64,000 nt of DNA from Antilocapra americana (taxonomy: Eukaryota > Chordata > Mammalia > Artiodactyla > Antilocapridae). The DNA lies in contig ML660201.1 in the NCBI GenBank assembly GCA_007570785.1, forward strand, positions 38,744,588 to 38,808,587. Reading direction: 5' to 3'. The notes beneath the pieces are model-generated. The model had not been told where the DNA came from, searched no databases, and saw only the letters and a program-made list of their open reading frames with translations. The translations under genes and the position numbers were made by a program. Of the stretch, positions 23,651-36,075 are shown in pieces. Every line of letters starts with the position of its first letter. Position 1 is the stretch's first letter.

Positions 23651-23654
23651 GCTA

Positions 23655-23838
23655 TGTTATGCAATTTACATACATTATCCTCGTTAAATGTGATCCTTAT
23701 ATCAATTCTATAAGGTAGACACTACTTTTATTCCTAGGTTAAAGGTGAGGAAATTGAAAAGAAGAACCCTAACTTGCCTAAAGTTTTTAAGTGGAAGAAA
23801 CATGATTTTGGTCCACTCTGACTGCAGAGCTTGTCCTC
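23655..23838 (-). repeat. MIR SINE, antisense
   Basis: 'atttacatacattatcctcg', 'tctataaggtagacactac' and 'ggtgaggaaattgaaaagaa' are the reverse complement of MIR. Confidence 0.82.
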
Positions 23839-23854
23839 TTTTATCTGTTTTTAA

Positions 23855-24010
23855 CCATTTTTAATTGAAATACAATAAATATATAAAGATAAAGTTGTGT
23901 TAATTTCAGGTATATAGCAAAGTGCTTCCATTTCAGATTCTTTACCATTATAGGTTGTAAGACAATATTGTTCCCCATGCTTAAAGCCTGCTCAACTTTC
24001 ACACTGCCCC
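23855..24010 (-). mobile_element. old L1 3' end, antisense
   Basis: 'taattgaaatacaataaata' through 'gtgttaatttcaggtatata' and 'agcaaagtgcttcc' match the Laurasiatherian-type L1 3' UTR read antisense. Confidence 0.6.
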
Positions 24011-24345
24011 TCCTTTGTTTGCATTGCAGGTTTTGTTATTTTCTTTGTTGGAAGGAAATTTCATCCAGTACTGACTCTGGTTTTGATGAAGCAAGCCCTT
24101 TGGTCCTGCAGGACCTTTTTGGGTAGTAACTTATAGAACTTTAGCCCTAGGGTAAGGTACTGATGAATCATAGTCTCACCGCCACCTCTAGGGTAATAAA
24201 GAACTCCAGTTAAGGTGAGGCTGGAAGACTATAGCAAGAGTGCTTCCAGCCCTGGGATTAGAGTGGTTATTTATTATCTAGCCAAGAAGAGGCAGGGATT
24301 GATGAGAACTGAAAACCAGAAAAGTACTTTCCCAGTGAAATAAGC
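24011..24345. other. unassigned non-coding DNA
   Basis: No gene or repeat identified. Confidence 0.4.
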
Positions 24346-24347
24346 CT

Positions 24348-24420
24348 TGTTTCTCAAAATGTAGTCTTTGGACCACCTGCATCAGAAGTACTATGAAGTT
24401 CCAGATCCAGAAATATCTCC
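24348..24420 (-). repeat. MER5-like DNA transposon fragment
   Basis: 'gtttctcaaaatgtagtctt' and 'tggaccacctgcatcag' resemble the MER5A/B end. Confidence 0.5.
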
Positions 24421-24789
24421 CCCATATTGTTTTGTTTTAATTAACAAAGTAAGACTTTTCTTAACACTCATGTGTTCGAGGAGCTATCAACTATGAGGCA
24501 ATTAGATAGTTTTTGGTTGAGGTTTGCAGCCTCAGAAAATAGGAAAAGAGAAAACCTTATGGCTTCTGAAGCTTAGAAAGAAGATTGGAAGTATGAAGTT
24601 CAGAGACAGAAGGTATGAGAGTGCAAGGGAATGCAGAGGCCAGAGAATTGGCATACTAACATTGAGAACCTGAAGGAAGGGCAGGAAGGTGAATGTAAGG
24701 AGAAGCTGCCTTGTGTCACTTTTTTTGGTCTCTCCCTACTCCACTTCAGAACACAGAGCTGTGCAGACATCTCTGGACCCTGTCCTCTT
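24421..24789. other. unassigned non-coding DNA
   Basis: No gene or repeat identified. Confidence 0.4.
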
Positions 24790-25448
24790 GTTCAGCCGCT
24801 AAGTCATGTCTGACTCTTTACGACCCTCTGAACTATAACACACCAGGCTTCTCTTTCCTTCACTGTCTCCTGGAATTTTCTCAGACTTGTGTCCATTGTG
24901 TTAATTATGCCATTCAGCCATCTCGTCCTCTGTCATCCCCTTTTCCTCCTTCCTTCAATTTTTCCCAGTATCAGGGTCTTTTCCAGTGAGTCACCTCTTC
25001 CCATCAAGTGGCTAAAGTATTGGAGCTTCAGGTTCAGCATCGGTCCTTCCAATAATTATTCAGGGTTGATTTTCTTTAGGATTGACTGGTTTGATCTCTT
25101 TGCTGCCCACGGAACTCTCAAGAGTCTTATCTGTCACCACAATTCAAAAACATCAATTCTTCAGCTCTCAGCCTTCTTTATGATCCAGCTCTCACATATG
25201 TCATGACTACTGGAAAAGCGTAGCCTTGTGGGCAAAGTGATGTCTCTGTTCTTTTAATATAGTGTCAAGATTTGTCATAGCTTTTCTTCCAAGTAGCAAG
25301 TGTAACTTCATGGCTGCAGTCACCATCCACAGTGATTTTGGAGCCCAAGAAAATAAAATCTGTCACTATTTCCACTTTTTCTCCATCTGTTTATCATGAA
25401 ATGATGAGACTGGATGCCATGATATTAGTTTTTTGAATGTTGAATTTG
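24790..25448 (-). mobile_element. BovB LINE, 3' end, antisense, diverged
   Basis: BovB tail and C-terminal region on the minus strand, from the tail at 24790 to the KLNIQK block near 25440. It is more diverged than the other copies, with small deletions near 25250. Confidence 0.9.
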
Positions 25449-25554
25449 GTTTAGGTAATTTTGTCTAATTTAAGTATCAAACAAAGGAAGGGCAGCAAGG
25501 GTTTGGTCAAGCATAGGAGCAAATGGTTTTAAAACTGCAAGCCTGCTGTTTTCA

Positions 25555-25690
25555 CAGTAGCCTGGTGATTTAGATATTAGCCCCATTTCACAGATGAAAA
25601 AACTAATATTCCTACAACTGCTTACTTGCTGAAGTCTCACAGATAGTAAGTGGTAGAACCAGGATTTAAAGCCAAGTTGGTGTGTGTCTG
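25555..25690 (-). repeat. MIR SINE, antisense
   Basis: 'agccccatttcacagatgaa' and 'agatagtaagtggtagaacc' are the reverse-complement MIR core. Confidence 0.82.
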
Positions 25691-26755
25691 TGGCCTGTGG
25701 TCACTCCAGTTGCTCTTTCAGGATGCCGAGTGAAGATGTTAATGGTTCTGAAAACGGACAGCTCACCTCTTCCCAGCCTGTGCTCTGCTCTCGCTCCTTC
25801 AGCCAGGATGGTGATGTTATCAGCCTGCTAGCATCTACAGGTGTCTTGGCAGCGTTCTTTCTCATCCAGTGTTTAGCCCTCTGCTTTTCCTTGACCCTCC
25901 TCTTTTTCCTCTCCTTGTTTTACTTTCACTTTCACCTCCTTCTGGAATTAGAGTATTTCCTGACTTTCCCTCTGCTGCCAAGAGTCAAAATTACTTTTAA
26001 TCTCAGTTAACTGCTTAGATGTTGAGGGGCACTTGGTTGAATGAATCTGAAGTGGAGATTGCCCATTGTAAATGCAGTTGCCTTTAAAAATAAAATGCTG
26101 TATAAGTGAAGCCAAAGGTTACTCTTTACAGATTGTTTCTGCAAAAGCAAATAGGCCCTTGTCATTCATAATGAAGGTTAAAATGCTCTGAAATTTAGTA
26201 TCAGCTGATGCTGCTCTTTCAGAGGAGGTAAGAGAAGCACTTCGGAATGTTTAAATATACAATAATACAGAAGTATTGTCACCACTGTAGACTGCTTTGC
26301 AATTGCCAACTTAGCACATCTAAAAAAAATGTTATCTACAAATGTTCCTACATTTAAAACTCCCTTTGTTCCCCTCAATTAAAAGAAAAAAAAGATGTTG
26401 AAATGACTAATATTCTAGTACCAAGAACATCACAGACCAAAACAGGTGATTTTATGCTATTGCTATAGAAACAGCAGTAAAAGAAATGAGTATAAACCTT
26501 GCTTTTAAATGATTCAATTATTTTCTTTTAGACTGTTGGTGCCATAATAGACATTCTCTTTTTAAGTGAATAAGAAATTAAGCATCTATCATTGTAGATT
26601 TTTGCTTTGCACAAATCTTTTTTTAGCTAAAACCATGCCACATAGAAAAATAAAGATTAAGTAGCTTTTCTAAATGCCGCCTCAGTTTAGAATTCATGCA
26701 GATGTTTCTATAAACCTATTGTCCCTAGACACAGTCTTAAGATTTTGCTGTATGA
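25691..26755. other. unassigned non-coding DNA
   Basis: The 108-residue open frame from 25684 begins in the MIR and ends in a low-complexity Leu/Phe stretch; no family resemblance, so it is not called. Confidence 0.45.
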
Positions 26756-26764
26756 TTTGGCCAC

Positions 26765-26840
26765 CATTCACTCAGTTGGCATTTACTTAGTACCTACTAG
26801 GTGCCAGGTATCTGCTAGACACATCAGCACCACCCTTGTA
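26765..26840 (+). repeat. old L2-like fragment
   Basis: 'agtacctactaggtgccagg' is the common 'gagcacctactatgtgccagg' block of old mammalian repeats. Confidence 0.4.
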
Positions 26841-26981
26841 TTCCAAGGAGAAGAAGGAGGTATCTGCTTCTTGATAGGGTGATAAAGATATTTAAGACTT
26901 TCAGGAGGATGAAGAGCTAGCCATATCAAGAGGAAGAGGGAGAGTACCTGTAGAAAGAAAAAACCTGTGCAAATTCCTGTT

Positions 26982-27022
26982 AAAAGCACACGCCAAAAAA
27001 AAAAAAAAAAAAGCACACGCCA
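26982..27022. mobile_element. poly(A)-only retroinsertion with TSD
   Basis: Two identical 14-bp copies of AAAAGCACACGCCA (26982-26995 and 27009-27022) flank 13 A. The left copy starts after TT, fitting an L1 endonuclease TT|AAAA site. It looks like a retrotransposition event that delivered only tail sequence. Confidence 0.7.
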
Positions 27023-27595
27023 AGTATGAAGTTTAGAGAGCAGTAAGGAGGAGGGATAGTTCTGAATGAGATAGGCACGTATGCTGACTAATCTCCTTCC
27101 ACCCCTCCAGATATGTGCACCACCTGCTAGCATGTGCTGTGCGTCCTGGGAATTAGATCCCGCCTGTTCTCCCACATCACACTATATTGATCACCCAGGT
27201 TCGTTTGAACTCAAGATATCTCAAGCAACAGAAAGTAGCATCTGAAGATCAGCAGACAGGAGGAGAAAAGGCTGTGTACTTCTTTCCTTTCTTCCTGCTG
27301 ATGTCCCCACCTATGAAGATGCAGTTGCTCTAGCTCCAGTCTTCCCCTTCCTCCTGCAGACCTAGGAACAGTAATGGCTGCCCACTGTTATTATTTTTCC
27401 ATGTCTAACTGTACATTCTTTCTTTAGCCCTACCCATACCTCTGTAAGGAATCATTTAATAATCACCTGTCCATTTGAAGCATGTGGTATGAACTCTGAT
27501 CCCTTTGAGGTCCTTGATTATAGAGAACGAGGCCTGATGAGTGAGGAAGGGTGAGTAATTTATAGACATTATGAGCTAGGAATTTATTTTTTCTC
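27023..27595. other. unassigned non-coding DNA
   Basis: No gene or repeat identified. Confidence 0.45.
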
Positions 27596-27599
27596 AGAG

Positions 27600-28040
27600 A
27601 AGCATAAGTCCACTAAAGTATGATGGGATAATTGATCCTCCTTTAAGATGGTCACTTTGGCTGCTCTTGAGGATACTGGAAAGGAGGATGAGAATGGAAT
27701 CAGGAAGCCAGTTGGGAGGTTTTGTAGGCAAGGAACAATGGTGCTTGAGCTAGAGTGATAGAATAGGAGGTAGAGAAACAAATAGATTCAGTGCAGAACT
27801 GATAGACTTGCAGAGAGAAACTGGGAATCAAGAGTGACTCTTAACTTTCTGGTGTGAGCTTCTAGGGAGTGGTGAGGGTGGGTAATTTGGGCTCTGCTCT
27901 TAATAAGGTCCATTTGAAATGTCTGTGAAATATGTAGGAAAAGATTCAAGCAGGCAGTTTGGAGTTCAGGAAGTGAGTCAGGGCTAGAAATGTAGATTGA
28001 ATTGTCAACATAAGAATAACATTTAAAATTAGACATAGTA
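27600..28040. repeat. old mammalian interspersed repeat, family unknown
   Basis: 'agccagttgggaggttttgt', 'caagagtgactcttaac' and 'caggcagtttggagttcagg' form a block that recurs in mammalian genomes. I cannot name the family. Confidence 0.4.
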
Positions 28041-29269
28041 GTGGAAATAGTCACCAAGGTAAAAAATGTTAAAGAAAAAAAAAAAATCCTGAGAAAACCC
28101 TAGAGCTCGCTGATTCAAACTCTTCAGGAGCTGTTTGAATGCACATGTTAGTTCCTTCCAAATATTACTAAAATAATATGAACGTCAGCTTTAGAGAAAA
28201 ACGAATGAAAATGATGAATGCTTCAGAAATAAAATATGAAAATTCTGCATTTATACTTCTCCTTATAAAATAAACATAATATCTAATTGGTTGTATTTTT
28301 TAAAAGAGCAGGAACCTTTAAAAGAGCAGTGTTACCTTCTAGGAACACTTCTTTACTCCTGCTGGGAACATTGGCACACGTACATTAACATCTCATATAT
28401 CCACTTTAGTCTTGTGCTAGAAACTTGTCAGTTGACCAGAGAACTGAATGAGTTAATTCCTCTCCTCATCTCAAGCTCTTATTTCTAGGATAGCATAGGA
28501 TTATGCTCAGGTGGTGAATTCTGCATATTGTCTAACTTAATTGGGAAATGTGTTTACAGTGGTAAGCTCCTAGCCTAATTTAAATGAAGGAAAGCTTTCT
28601 AATTCACCTTTCATTTACTAGAATTTTTTAAGATAAAAGAATGTGTTAAAATGGCACCAATGTGTTACCACTAATGGAATCGTAATAACCAAATCTATTT
28701 GCGTTTTTACTTCAGAGCAACCCTCAGGCCCTGTACAGAGAGATGTCTTGGTGTTTTTCCTTAGGTCTTCTACAAATGATCATCCCTTGACTCCAGGGGC
28801 ATATAGATTTTATTATATGGCCTTCTAGCTTGTATATTATAGCATTGAACTGTCATCTATAGCATCCATTAGAATGGTATTGACAAAATGTCCACTCGTA
28901 TTGAACTAAGCACTCAATAAACCACTATAAGTAAATTGTTGTGCTCTTACTTCGAAGGATAGTCTATTGATTCCCCACACTAGTCTGGGCCTAGCAGAAC
29001 AACCCTAGTGACAATTCCCTTGTGATACTTGTAAAATGTTGCTTAATGTCTTTTTTGAGGTACCCAGAAATAAAGCATTTTTTAACATTTTCTTTTATAA
29101 CTGCTTGCATAGAATATTTATTTTGTTTCAGATAGTTAGCCACTAATCAGTGTTTTTTCCTTATGGGCTAAAACTCTTTAGTTTATAAATTACATATAAT
29201 TTATGAATAATTATGTTATTTATGGGCATAATTTTTTATATGCTCATAAATAAGAAAATTTGGAGAATC
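28041..29269. other. unassigned AT-rich DNA
   Basis: It contains an A-run near 28074-28086. No exon could be supported. Confidence 0.45.
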
Positions 29270-29414
29270 ATTCTCCAAAGGTAACTGTTTTTGATAGATT
29301 TTTTTGTGAGTGCCTTCAGAGATTGTCTGTGTCTGTCTGTATGATGTAACAATTATTTTTTCCACAAATAGAATCATACCATTTATATTCTTTGGGAATT
29401 GGTGTGGTACTTTG
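29270..29414 (-). mobile_element. old L1 3' region, antisense, left piece
   Basis: 'ccacaaatagaatcatacca' is typical of the old L1 3' UTR read antisense. It is split by the SINE pair and resumes at 29741. Confidence 0.55.
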
Positions 29415-29552
29415 AGTTTCCCTTATAGCTCAGTTGGTAAAGATTCCGCCTGCAATGCAGGAGACTCTGTTTTGATTCCTATATTGGGAAGATCCACTGG
29501 AGAAGGAATAGGCTACTCACTCCAGTATCTTGGCCTGGAGAATTCCATGGAC
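29415..29552 (+). mobile_element. Bov-tA SINE, first of a tandem pair
   Basis: Head 'cttatagctcagttggtaaa' and body 'tcactccagtatcttggcc' end at 'attccatggactgaattcc'. Confidence 0.85.
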
Positions 29553-29561
29553 TGAATTCCT

Positions 29562-29738
29562 TTCCTTGTGTTTCAGCTGGTAAAGAATCCACTTGCGATG
29601 CGGGAGACCTGGGTTTGATCCCTGGGTTGGAAAGATCCCCTGGAGAAGGGAAAGGCTACCCACTCCAGTATTTTGGCCTGGAGAATTCCATGGACTGTAT
29701 AGTCCATGGGATCGCAGAGAATCAAACAGGACTAAGTG
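29562..29738 (+). mobile_element. Bov-tA SINE, second of a tandem pair
   Basis: A second head 'gtgtttcagctggtaaagaa', a clear B-box-like GGTTTGATCCCTGGG, and tail 'gagaatcaaacaggactaag'. Confidence 0.9.
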
Positions 29739-29740
29739 GT

Positions 29741-29945
29741 ATTCTGACAGTGGAGCTTTCTACTTTATCTTTCTATAATACTGTATATTAATCTTACTCT
29801 TTTTTAGCTATCATATGTATCATTGCATGGGTATAGCATAGTATATTTATCTATTCTCTTGTGATGGACCTCTAAATTTTCCCCATTTCTTCATTTTTCT
29901 ATTAGTGTTATAATTAAAACCCATTTAAGTATATCTTTATGTGCT
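29741..29945 (-). mobile_element. old L1 3' region, antisense, right piece
   Basis: 'tatttatctattctcttgtg' then 'atggacctctaaattttcc' match the old L1 segment 'tttatccattcacctgttgatggacatttgggttg'. Confidence 0.6.
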
Positions 29946-30413
29946 TGGGAAATTGCCTCCATTTAAAAGATATGTGGGATTTTCATGTAGTAAATAGAAA
30001 TGGAGAAAGTATATATTACCTAGAGAGTCAAAGTCTTCTATACCTGTAATGACACATTTAAGAGGGCAGAGGTGAGGAGGGGGAGAAAAATCTAAAGAAT
30101 GAATGTTGGAGGTGTTCAAAGATACTCAGGGAATATCCCCCGCCCTCTTGTTGGACAGTCAGATTTTCACTGAGTGGCAACTTACAGCAATTTTTTTTAG
30201 ATTTTCAAGACTGTCAGTTATTGGAAATCTCTAATAATAATAGTTTATGCAGTGTTTTCTGTTGATAATTGAGCATCCTAACTGATCTGTAATTTGTGAA
30301 AAATGTACTAATTTTAATGTCAAATATCTTCTTTATTGTAGTCTTCAGGAAGTGATTATTTATGATAGTACTATTCAGTTCAACAGAATAAGCAATTAAC
30401 TGGAACAAATAAT
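29946..30413. other. unassigned non-coding DNA
   Basis: No gene or repeat identified. Confidence 0.4.
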
Positions 30414-30638
30414 GCCCTTGTTGCTTTTCAATCGCTAAGTTGTATCCAACTCTTGTGGCCTCAGTAACTGCAGCATGCCACGCTTCTCTGTCCTCCTTTA
30501 TCTCCTGGAGTTTGCTCAGATTCTTGTCCATTTAGTCGGTGATGCCATGTAACCATCTCATCCTCTGCTGCCCCCTTCTCCTTTTGCCTTCAATCTTTCC
30601 CAGCATCAGGGTCTTTTCCAGTGAATCGACTCTTTGTA
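30414..30638 (-). mobile_element. BovB LINE, 3' tail, antisense
   Basis: It runs from 'gcttttcaatcgctaagttg' to 'gggtcttttccagtgaatcg': the last ~225 bp of BovB, cut off by the adjoining SINE dimer. Confidence 0.88.
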
Positions 30639-30642
30639 AACA

Positions 30643-30915
30643 TGCTGCTGCTGCTAAGTCGCTTCAGTTGTGTCTGACTCTGTGTGACCCCATAGACGGC
30701 AGCCCACCAGGCTCCCCTGTCCCTGGGATTCTCCAGGCAAGAACACTGGAGTGGGTTGCCATTTCCTTCTCCAGTGCGTGAAAGTGAAAAGTGAAAGTGA
30801 AGTCACTCAGTCGTGTCCAACTCTTTGTGACCCCATGGACTGCAGCCCACCAGGCTCCTCCGTCCATGGGATTTTCCAGGCAAGAGTACTGGAATGGGGT
30901 GCCATTGCCTTCTCC
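30643..30915 (-). mobile_element. BOVA2 SINE dimer, antisense
   Basis: (CTG)4 edge, then two BovA monomers. It is very similar to the dimer at 13222 and sits directly beside or within a BovB. Confidence 0.93.
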
Positions 30916-31440
30916 CTTCATAAACCTATGTACAAACAAAAGGTTACAGTGCTTGGTGTTGTATTTCCTAAACTACACATGAATTCATTGGCAATTTATG
31001 GCAGCGTGTTTTGGCAATGGGACCAGGGGGAAGTTGGGAGAGTAGGTGATGTGAGAGTTCCGTAATATTAATTCTCACTTTTATGTTAGAGATGATTATT
31101 TAAATAGATAATGCATACCCAAACTGCAGTTTCTCTAAGGAAGGTGAACGTTGGTTGAAAACAGAAGATTTTCTTTCTTTCTTATAGTATCCTTGGTAGG
31201 GCAAATTTTTTATAAAACTCAGTACATCTGTTTTTCCCTTTGTTTTAGGTGCTATACTGTTTTTGCCCTTAAATTTACACTGATCCATTTTTATAAACTA
31301 GAATAAGAAGAGAATTTCTTCCACTTGTTAAAAGCTATCTATGAAACACATATATTACATAGCTTATTATACTTACTGGGGAAAGATTGAATGCTTTCTC
31401 CCTATGATTAGAAACAAAACATGGCTGTTTTCTTTTACCA
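30916..31440. other. unassigned non-coding DNA
   Basis: No gene or repeat identified. Confidence 0.4.
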
Positions 31441-33205
31441 TTTCTGTTCATCATTATATTGGAGATTCTAGTCAATGCAATAAAGCAAGAAAAAAATGTA
31501 AATAATGTAAGGCATTCATACTGGAAAGGAAAAGGCAAGACTGTCTTTAATCACAAACAATATGAGTGTTTGCAGAAAACACTGTGAGTTTGAGGAATAG
31601 GAAAATCAATATACAAAAATCAGTTGTATTTCTATATACTATCAAAGAACAATCTGAAGATGAAATTAAGAAAACAATTCTGCAGTAACATCAAAGAGAA
31701 TAAGAAGTTTAGGAATACATCAACAAATTTAGTACAAGATTTGTGCACTGAAATTAAAAAGCATTACTGAGAGAAATTAAAGATCTAAGTAAATGGAGAG
31801 ATATTTTATTAAAATATTCTATATTCTTGACAATTTTTCCCAAATTGTTCCAAAGATTCACCAGCAGATGGGTGGTTGTGTTTTGTAGAAATTGATGACC
31901 TTATCCTAAAGTTTGTATGGGAATTCAAAAGATAGGAAAACAGTTTTGTAGAAGAACAAACATGGAGCATTCACACTTAACTCAAAATTTACTGTAAAGC
32001 TATAGCAGTTAAGGGAATATGATAATAGCATGAAGAAAATGAAGCAGCTAACAGAATCAAGAAATAAACCTCCATTTGTGATCACTTGTTTTTGTTTTGT
32101 TTTCTTACAAAGTATTGCAATTGAGGTAATTCAGTGGGTAAAAGAATAGTCTTTTCAACAATTGGTACTAGGACATTTGGATATCCATATGCAAAAAAAT
32201 TAATTTGGAGCCTTACCTCGCACAGTATATAAAAATTAGCTCAAAAAGGATTGTACACCTAAATGTAAGAATTAAAGTTGTAAAATATCTTCATGACCTT
32301 TGAGTTTCTACAGGGGCAAAGCCTTTTTTAGGTATGACAAACAGTCATTAAGAAAAAGATGATAAACTGGACTTCATAAAAATTTTAGGGTCTGCCTTTC
32401 AAGAAAACACTATTATATAAATGAAAACAAGCCACAGACAGGTGAAAACATTTACAAATCATTCATGTGATTAGATTTTATACCCAGAATATAAAAATGA
32501 CTAATTGGTCATTAATACAAAAACACATCACCCAATTTAAAACTTGGGAAAAGATTTGAATAGGCACTTTATAAAAGAAGATGGGGAAGCAGGGCTAAAA
32601 ACCACATGATGATATTCTGAACATCATTTGTCATTAGGAAATACAAATTAAAGCTGTGGTGAAATACCACATTATATCTGCCACCACGACTGTCTTCCTG
32701 ATTGTGTACGTAAGCAACATGAAAACATTACGTCCACACATAGAGTTAAGCATGGCTGTTTTCCCTGTGTGGTATTTAAGTTAGCTAAACTAAAGACAGC
32801 ATATAGATCCATCAACTGGGCTGGTGAATGGGTAAACAAAATGTGATGTGTCCATACACTGGAATACTATTCTGCGATAAAAAGTAATGATACATGCTAC
32901 AATGTGGATGAATCCTGTAAACATTATGCTAAATAAGTCAGATGTAAAAGATTTTGTATATTTTCATTCCATCTGTATGGAATATCCAGAAAAGGCAAAT
33001 GTCTGGAGACCAAAAATCAGGTTAGCGATAGTAGATGAGAATGAGGTTTGACTGCAGACAGTCTTAAGGGATCTTTTGTGATGAGAATGTTCAACAACTG
33101 AATTCTGTTGATGGTTGCGTAGCTCCTTAAATATTCTAAACATGTACACTAAAAATGGTGAATTTTAGCACATGTAAATTATACCTCAATAAAGGTATTT
33201 TTAAA
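31441..33205 (+). mobile_element. old L1, ORF2 C-terminal half and 3' UTR, decayed
   Basis: 'gattctagtcaatgcaataa', 'caatatacaaaaatcagttg', 'ctatagcagttaaggg' and '..tggtgaattttagcacatg' follow L1 ORF2 order to the 3' UTR end 'tacctcaataaaggtatt'. No long frame survives. Confidence 0.88.
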
Positions 33206-34899
33206 AAGGGAATCAAGTGATATTCAAAGAAAGAATCTAAGAATATGTTATTGATTTAAAACCACATGTGAAATATTTATTATAATGTTAACAATAAAAA
33301 GAGCTATATTGTGCTTTAAATAGAATATGAAAGCATCTTAGGTGCAGAATTACTCCTCTTCATTAAGGACTAAAAAATCCTTAATGAATTTAAACTTTAG
33401 CAGAAGTGATCCAAGGAAAGCTAATGAAATAAAACTCCCTTTTGATGATTGTGAAGCCTAGGAATGAATATGTAGGGGATACCTTATACATGAAACCACC
33501 TTCTATAAAACTTTAAACTTCAGGATACAGCTTTATCAGCTATGTACCCAAACATCATTGCACATATTTAAATATACTGTATAAATAGTAATTATACCCA
33601 GAGTTATTTGATAGCATCAATAAAGATGTACATTCCAATTTTTTCCTTTTTAGTTCACAACAGGAAAAATAGCATTTTGCCTTTAAAAACTAATGATTCT
33701 AATAAATTAATTAAGTCATTAGACGTCAGACATCAGTTTTGCAAGTTCATTCTGACCTGAAGTGAACATTCACAAAGGATTATAAATGAGTGTATATATA
33801 CAGAAGAAAAGTGACTAGGTAACCTGAACAAATGAGAGTATCTATGCCTATGGAAGGTTGCTACCATTTACTCAGATACTCACTGAGATTGCCATTGTGA
33901 AAAAAAAGTTGCCAATCAAGATGAAGATGTAAAAGTGAATTGAAAATTAAATTGGAAAGTAATTTTACTTTCAAATGGTTTGCAAATATAAATGTTAAGT
34001 TTGAAATGAATGTTGTTAATGACCATAGCTGAGAGAGTTATATACCTGCTGATCACTAAAAGATTATAATAAATGAGGTTGATTTTCCCGTTGACTACCC
34101 TATTTTTTCTTAATATGGTCTCATTACTTTTTCTATCACATTGCTGACCCTTACCTATCAATGCTCACTTACAGATATAAGAAATGTATTAACTCGTACT
34201 TTAAAAAAAAACAACAAAAAACAAATGTGTATTTAAGTGCAAGAAGAGTGATGCAAGTATTGCTTGTCTTTTCCTGCTTTGTTAAGTCACAGGAGGTTTT
34301 AGATGGTGAAAATCAAGCCTGTATTACAAGAGAAGAGATGTTTTACACGCAGCCTTCCTTAGCAACTAAATTGTCCCCAAAAAAGCACATAAGCGTAATG
34401 AAGCTTTTAAGTCGTCACACATATGCATTTATACTCTCTCTCATGAATGACTAATTTTAATTTTTTTAAGTAGCAATTCAGCTTACTTTCAGAACCATTT
34501 AAGCTTAGCACATGATTTTGTTTTCCCTTCAAAACCAACTATTCTTGATTATGAGATATAGAAGGTTTGCATATTTATTTTTGCAAAGACAGTAGAATAA
34601 AACCTCTTCATCATTTGAGTGGCTTAGTCCTAATACTTCTGTCCTAATCAGGGCACATGATCATTTAGAATTTCTTCTAGAAATCAGTCTTAATAGATTT
34701 AACTGAGACCTGTTTTGTGCAAACCAAACCTGACCTCCATAAGGGCAAAGTCATGCCATGCACCCGTCTTGTGATTCTTATCAAGCTTTTTTAGCCCAGG
34801 GGGCTCACTTTTCTTAATATATATCAGTTGGATTATGTTAAAAGACCTGCTATAGAAAGGAATATATTTCTACGTAGTCCTCAGGAATATTCTATCTGG
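33206..34899. other. unassigned AT-rich DNA
   Basis: No exon or nameable repeat over 1.7 kb; A-run with CAA at 34201-34223. Confidence 0.45.
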
Positions 34900-35207
34900 A
34901 ATCTGTCAGGTTCTAACTTTCATTTCACACAACTCTTGCCCAAATGGTCACCTTCTCTGGGAAGCCATCCCTGACTACCTCTTCTGAAATAATGCTTCTC
35001 ACCCCATGTCCATCACCTTGTTGTGCTTTACTTTTCTTTATAGTCCTTGTTGAGAGCTGACAGATTATATGTCTCATTCTTCACCTGCTTCTTGTTTATT
35101 ACTACCACCTTCTTCAATTAGCACAAATGCCTCATGACGTCAGGGACTTTGATTCACTGTGACATCCCAAGTATTTTCTTTCCAGACTTGGCACTAAGTA
35201 GGTGCAT
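34900..35207 (+). repeat. L2 LINE 3' end, left piece
   Basis: 'tctctgggaagccatccctg', 'catgacgtcagggactttga' and 'cttggcactaagtaggtgc' are L2 3'-end signatures. It resumes after the SINE at 35430 with 'ggtgcacaataaatag'. Confidence 0.8.
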
Positions 35208-35425
35208 AAAAAGGGCCCCCCTGGGGGCTCAGGTGGAAGAGAATCCACCTGCAATGCCGGAGACTTGGGTTCGATCCCTGGGTTGGGAAGATCCCCTGGA
35301 GGAGGGCATGGCAAACCACTCCAGTATTCTTGCCTGGAGAATCCAGGGACAGAGGAGCCTGGTGGGCTGCAGTTCCTGGGGTCACAAAGAGTCAGGCACA
35401 ACTGAATGACTAAGCACACACATAC
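35208..35425 (+). mobile_element. Bov-tA SINE
   Basis: tRNA-like head with B box GGGTTCGATCCCTGG at about 35268, BovA body and an ACACAC-type tail. AGGTGCATAA/AGGTGCACAA on its two sides looks like the duplicated target inside the L2. Confidence 0.92.
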
Positions 35426-35429
35426 ACAC

Positions 35430-35855
35430 AGGTGCACAATAAATAGATATGCAAATATATGATTCTAGTAGGGCTTCAACAAAGATAGTTCAGCATCTAT
35501 TTCCCAGTTAACTACAAAACTCTCACCCAAGCTCCGTGAGATGCTATGATAACCAGGATATGGTCTCAGTCCTCAGGGACCTCTCAGGCCAGTAGAAGAC
35601 ACAGATTGTAGACAGCAAGCTACAGTGACACCCATATGTTTCACCAAGACTCACAGTGGCAGGATGAAGGATGTCATGGCTCACAACCCTACCCGTTCCC
35701 ACTTTCCAGTTTGGAGGTTGGTACATCAGTAGAGGATACTATAGTCATGTACAGCCCAGTCAGATTTTATTTATAAGAATATTAAAGGCAAAACATACAA
35801 AGCGTTTAGTAAGCAATCCACTGCCACCCAGATTGATAGTAGTTAGTACCTAGGT
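35430..35855. other. end of L2, then unassigned DNA
   Basis: A few bases of L2 end, then no gene or repeat identified. Confidence 0.4.
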
Positions 35856-35859
35856 AGAG

Positions 35860-36075
35860 TTTTCTGTGTGCCAAACACTGTTCTGAATATTTTATGTGTA
35901 TTTACTTATAGAGTCCTCACAACAACCCTGTGAGTATTGTTAGTTTTCCATATTTTACTGGTGAGGAAACTAATGCACAAAAGGTGAAGTAACTTGCCCA
36001 GTATCGCACAGCTAAGAAATGGTGAAGCCAAAATTTGAAGTCAAAACATCTGGCTTCAGAATTATTGCTCTTAAT
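35860..36075 (-). repeat. MIR SINE, antisense, near full length
   Basis: 'gagtcctcacaacaaccctg', 'tactggtgaggaaactaatg' and 'gtaacttgcccagtatcgca' are the reverse complement of MIR. Confidence 0.9.

Noticed and set aside
25684..26010. 108-residue open frame ending in a Leu/Phe-rich stretch
   Set aside because: It starts in an antisense MIR, the hydrophobic part is low complexity, and there is no exon structure or known family.
35208..35300. tRNA gene-like A and B boxes, also at 9550, 29565, 38200 and elsewhere
   Set aside because: They are the tRNA-derived heads of Bov-tA SINEs, followed directly by the BovB-derived body.
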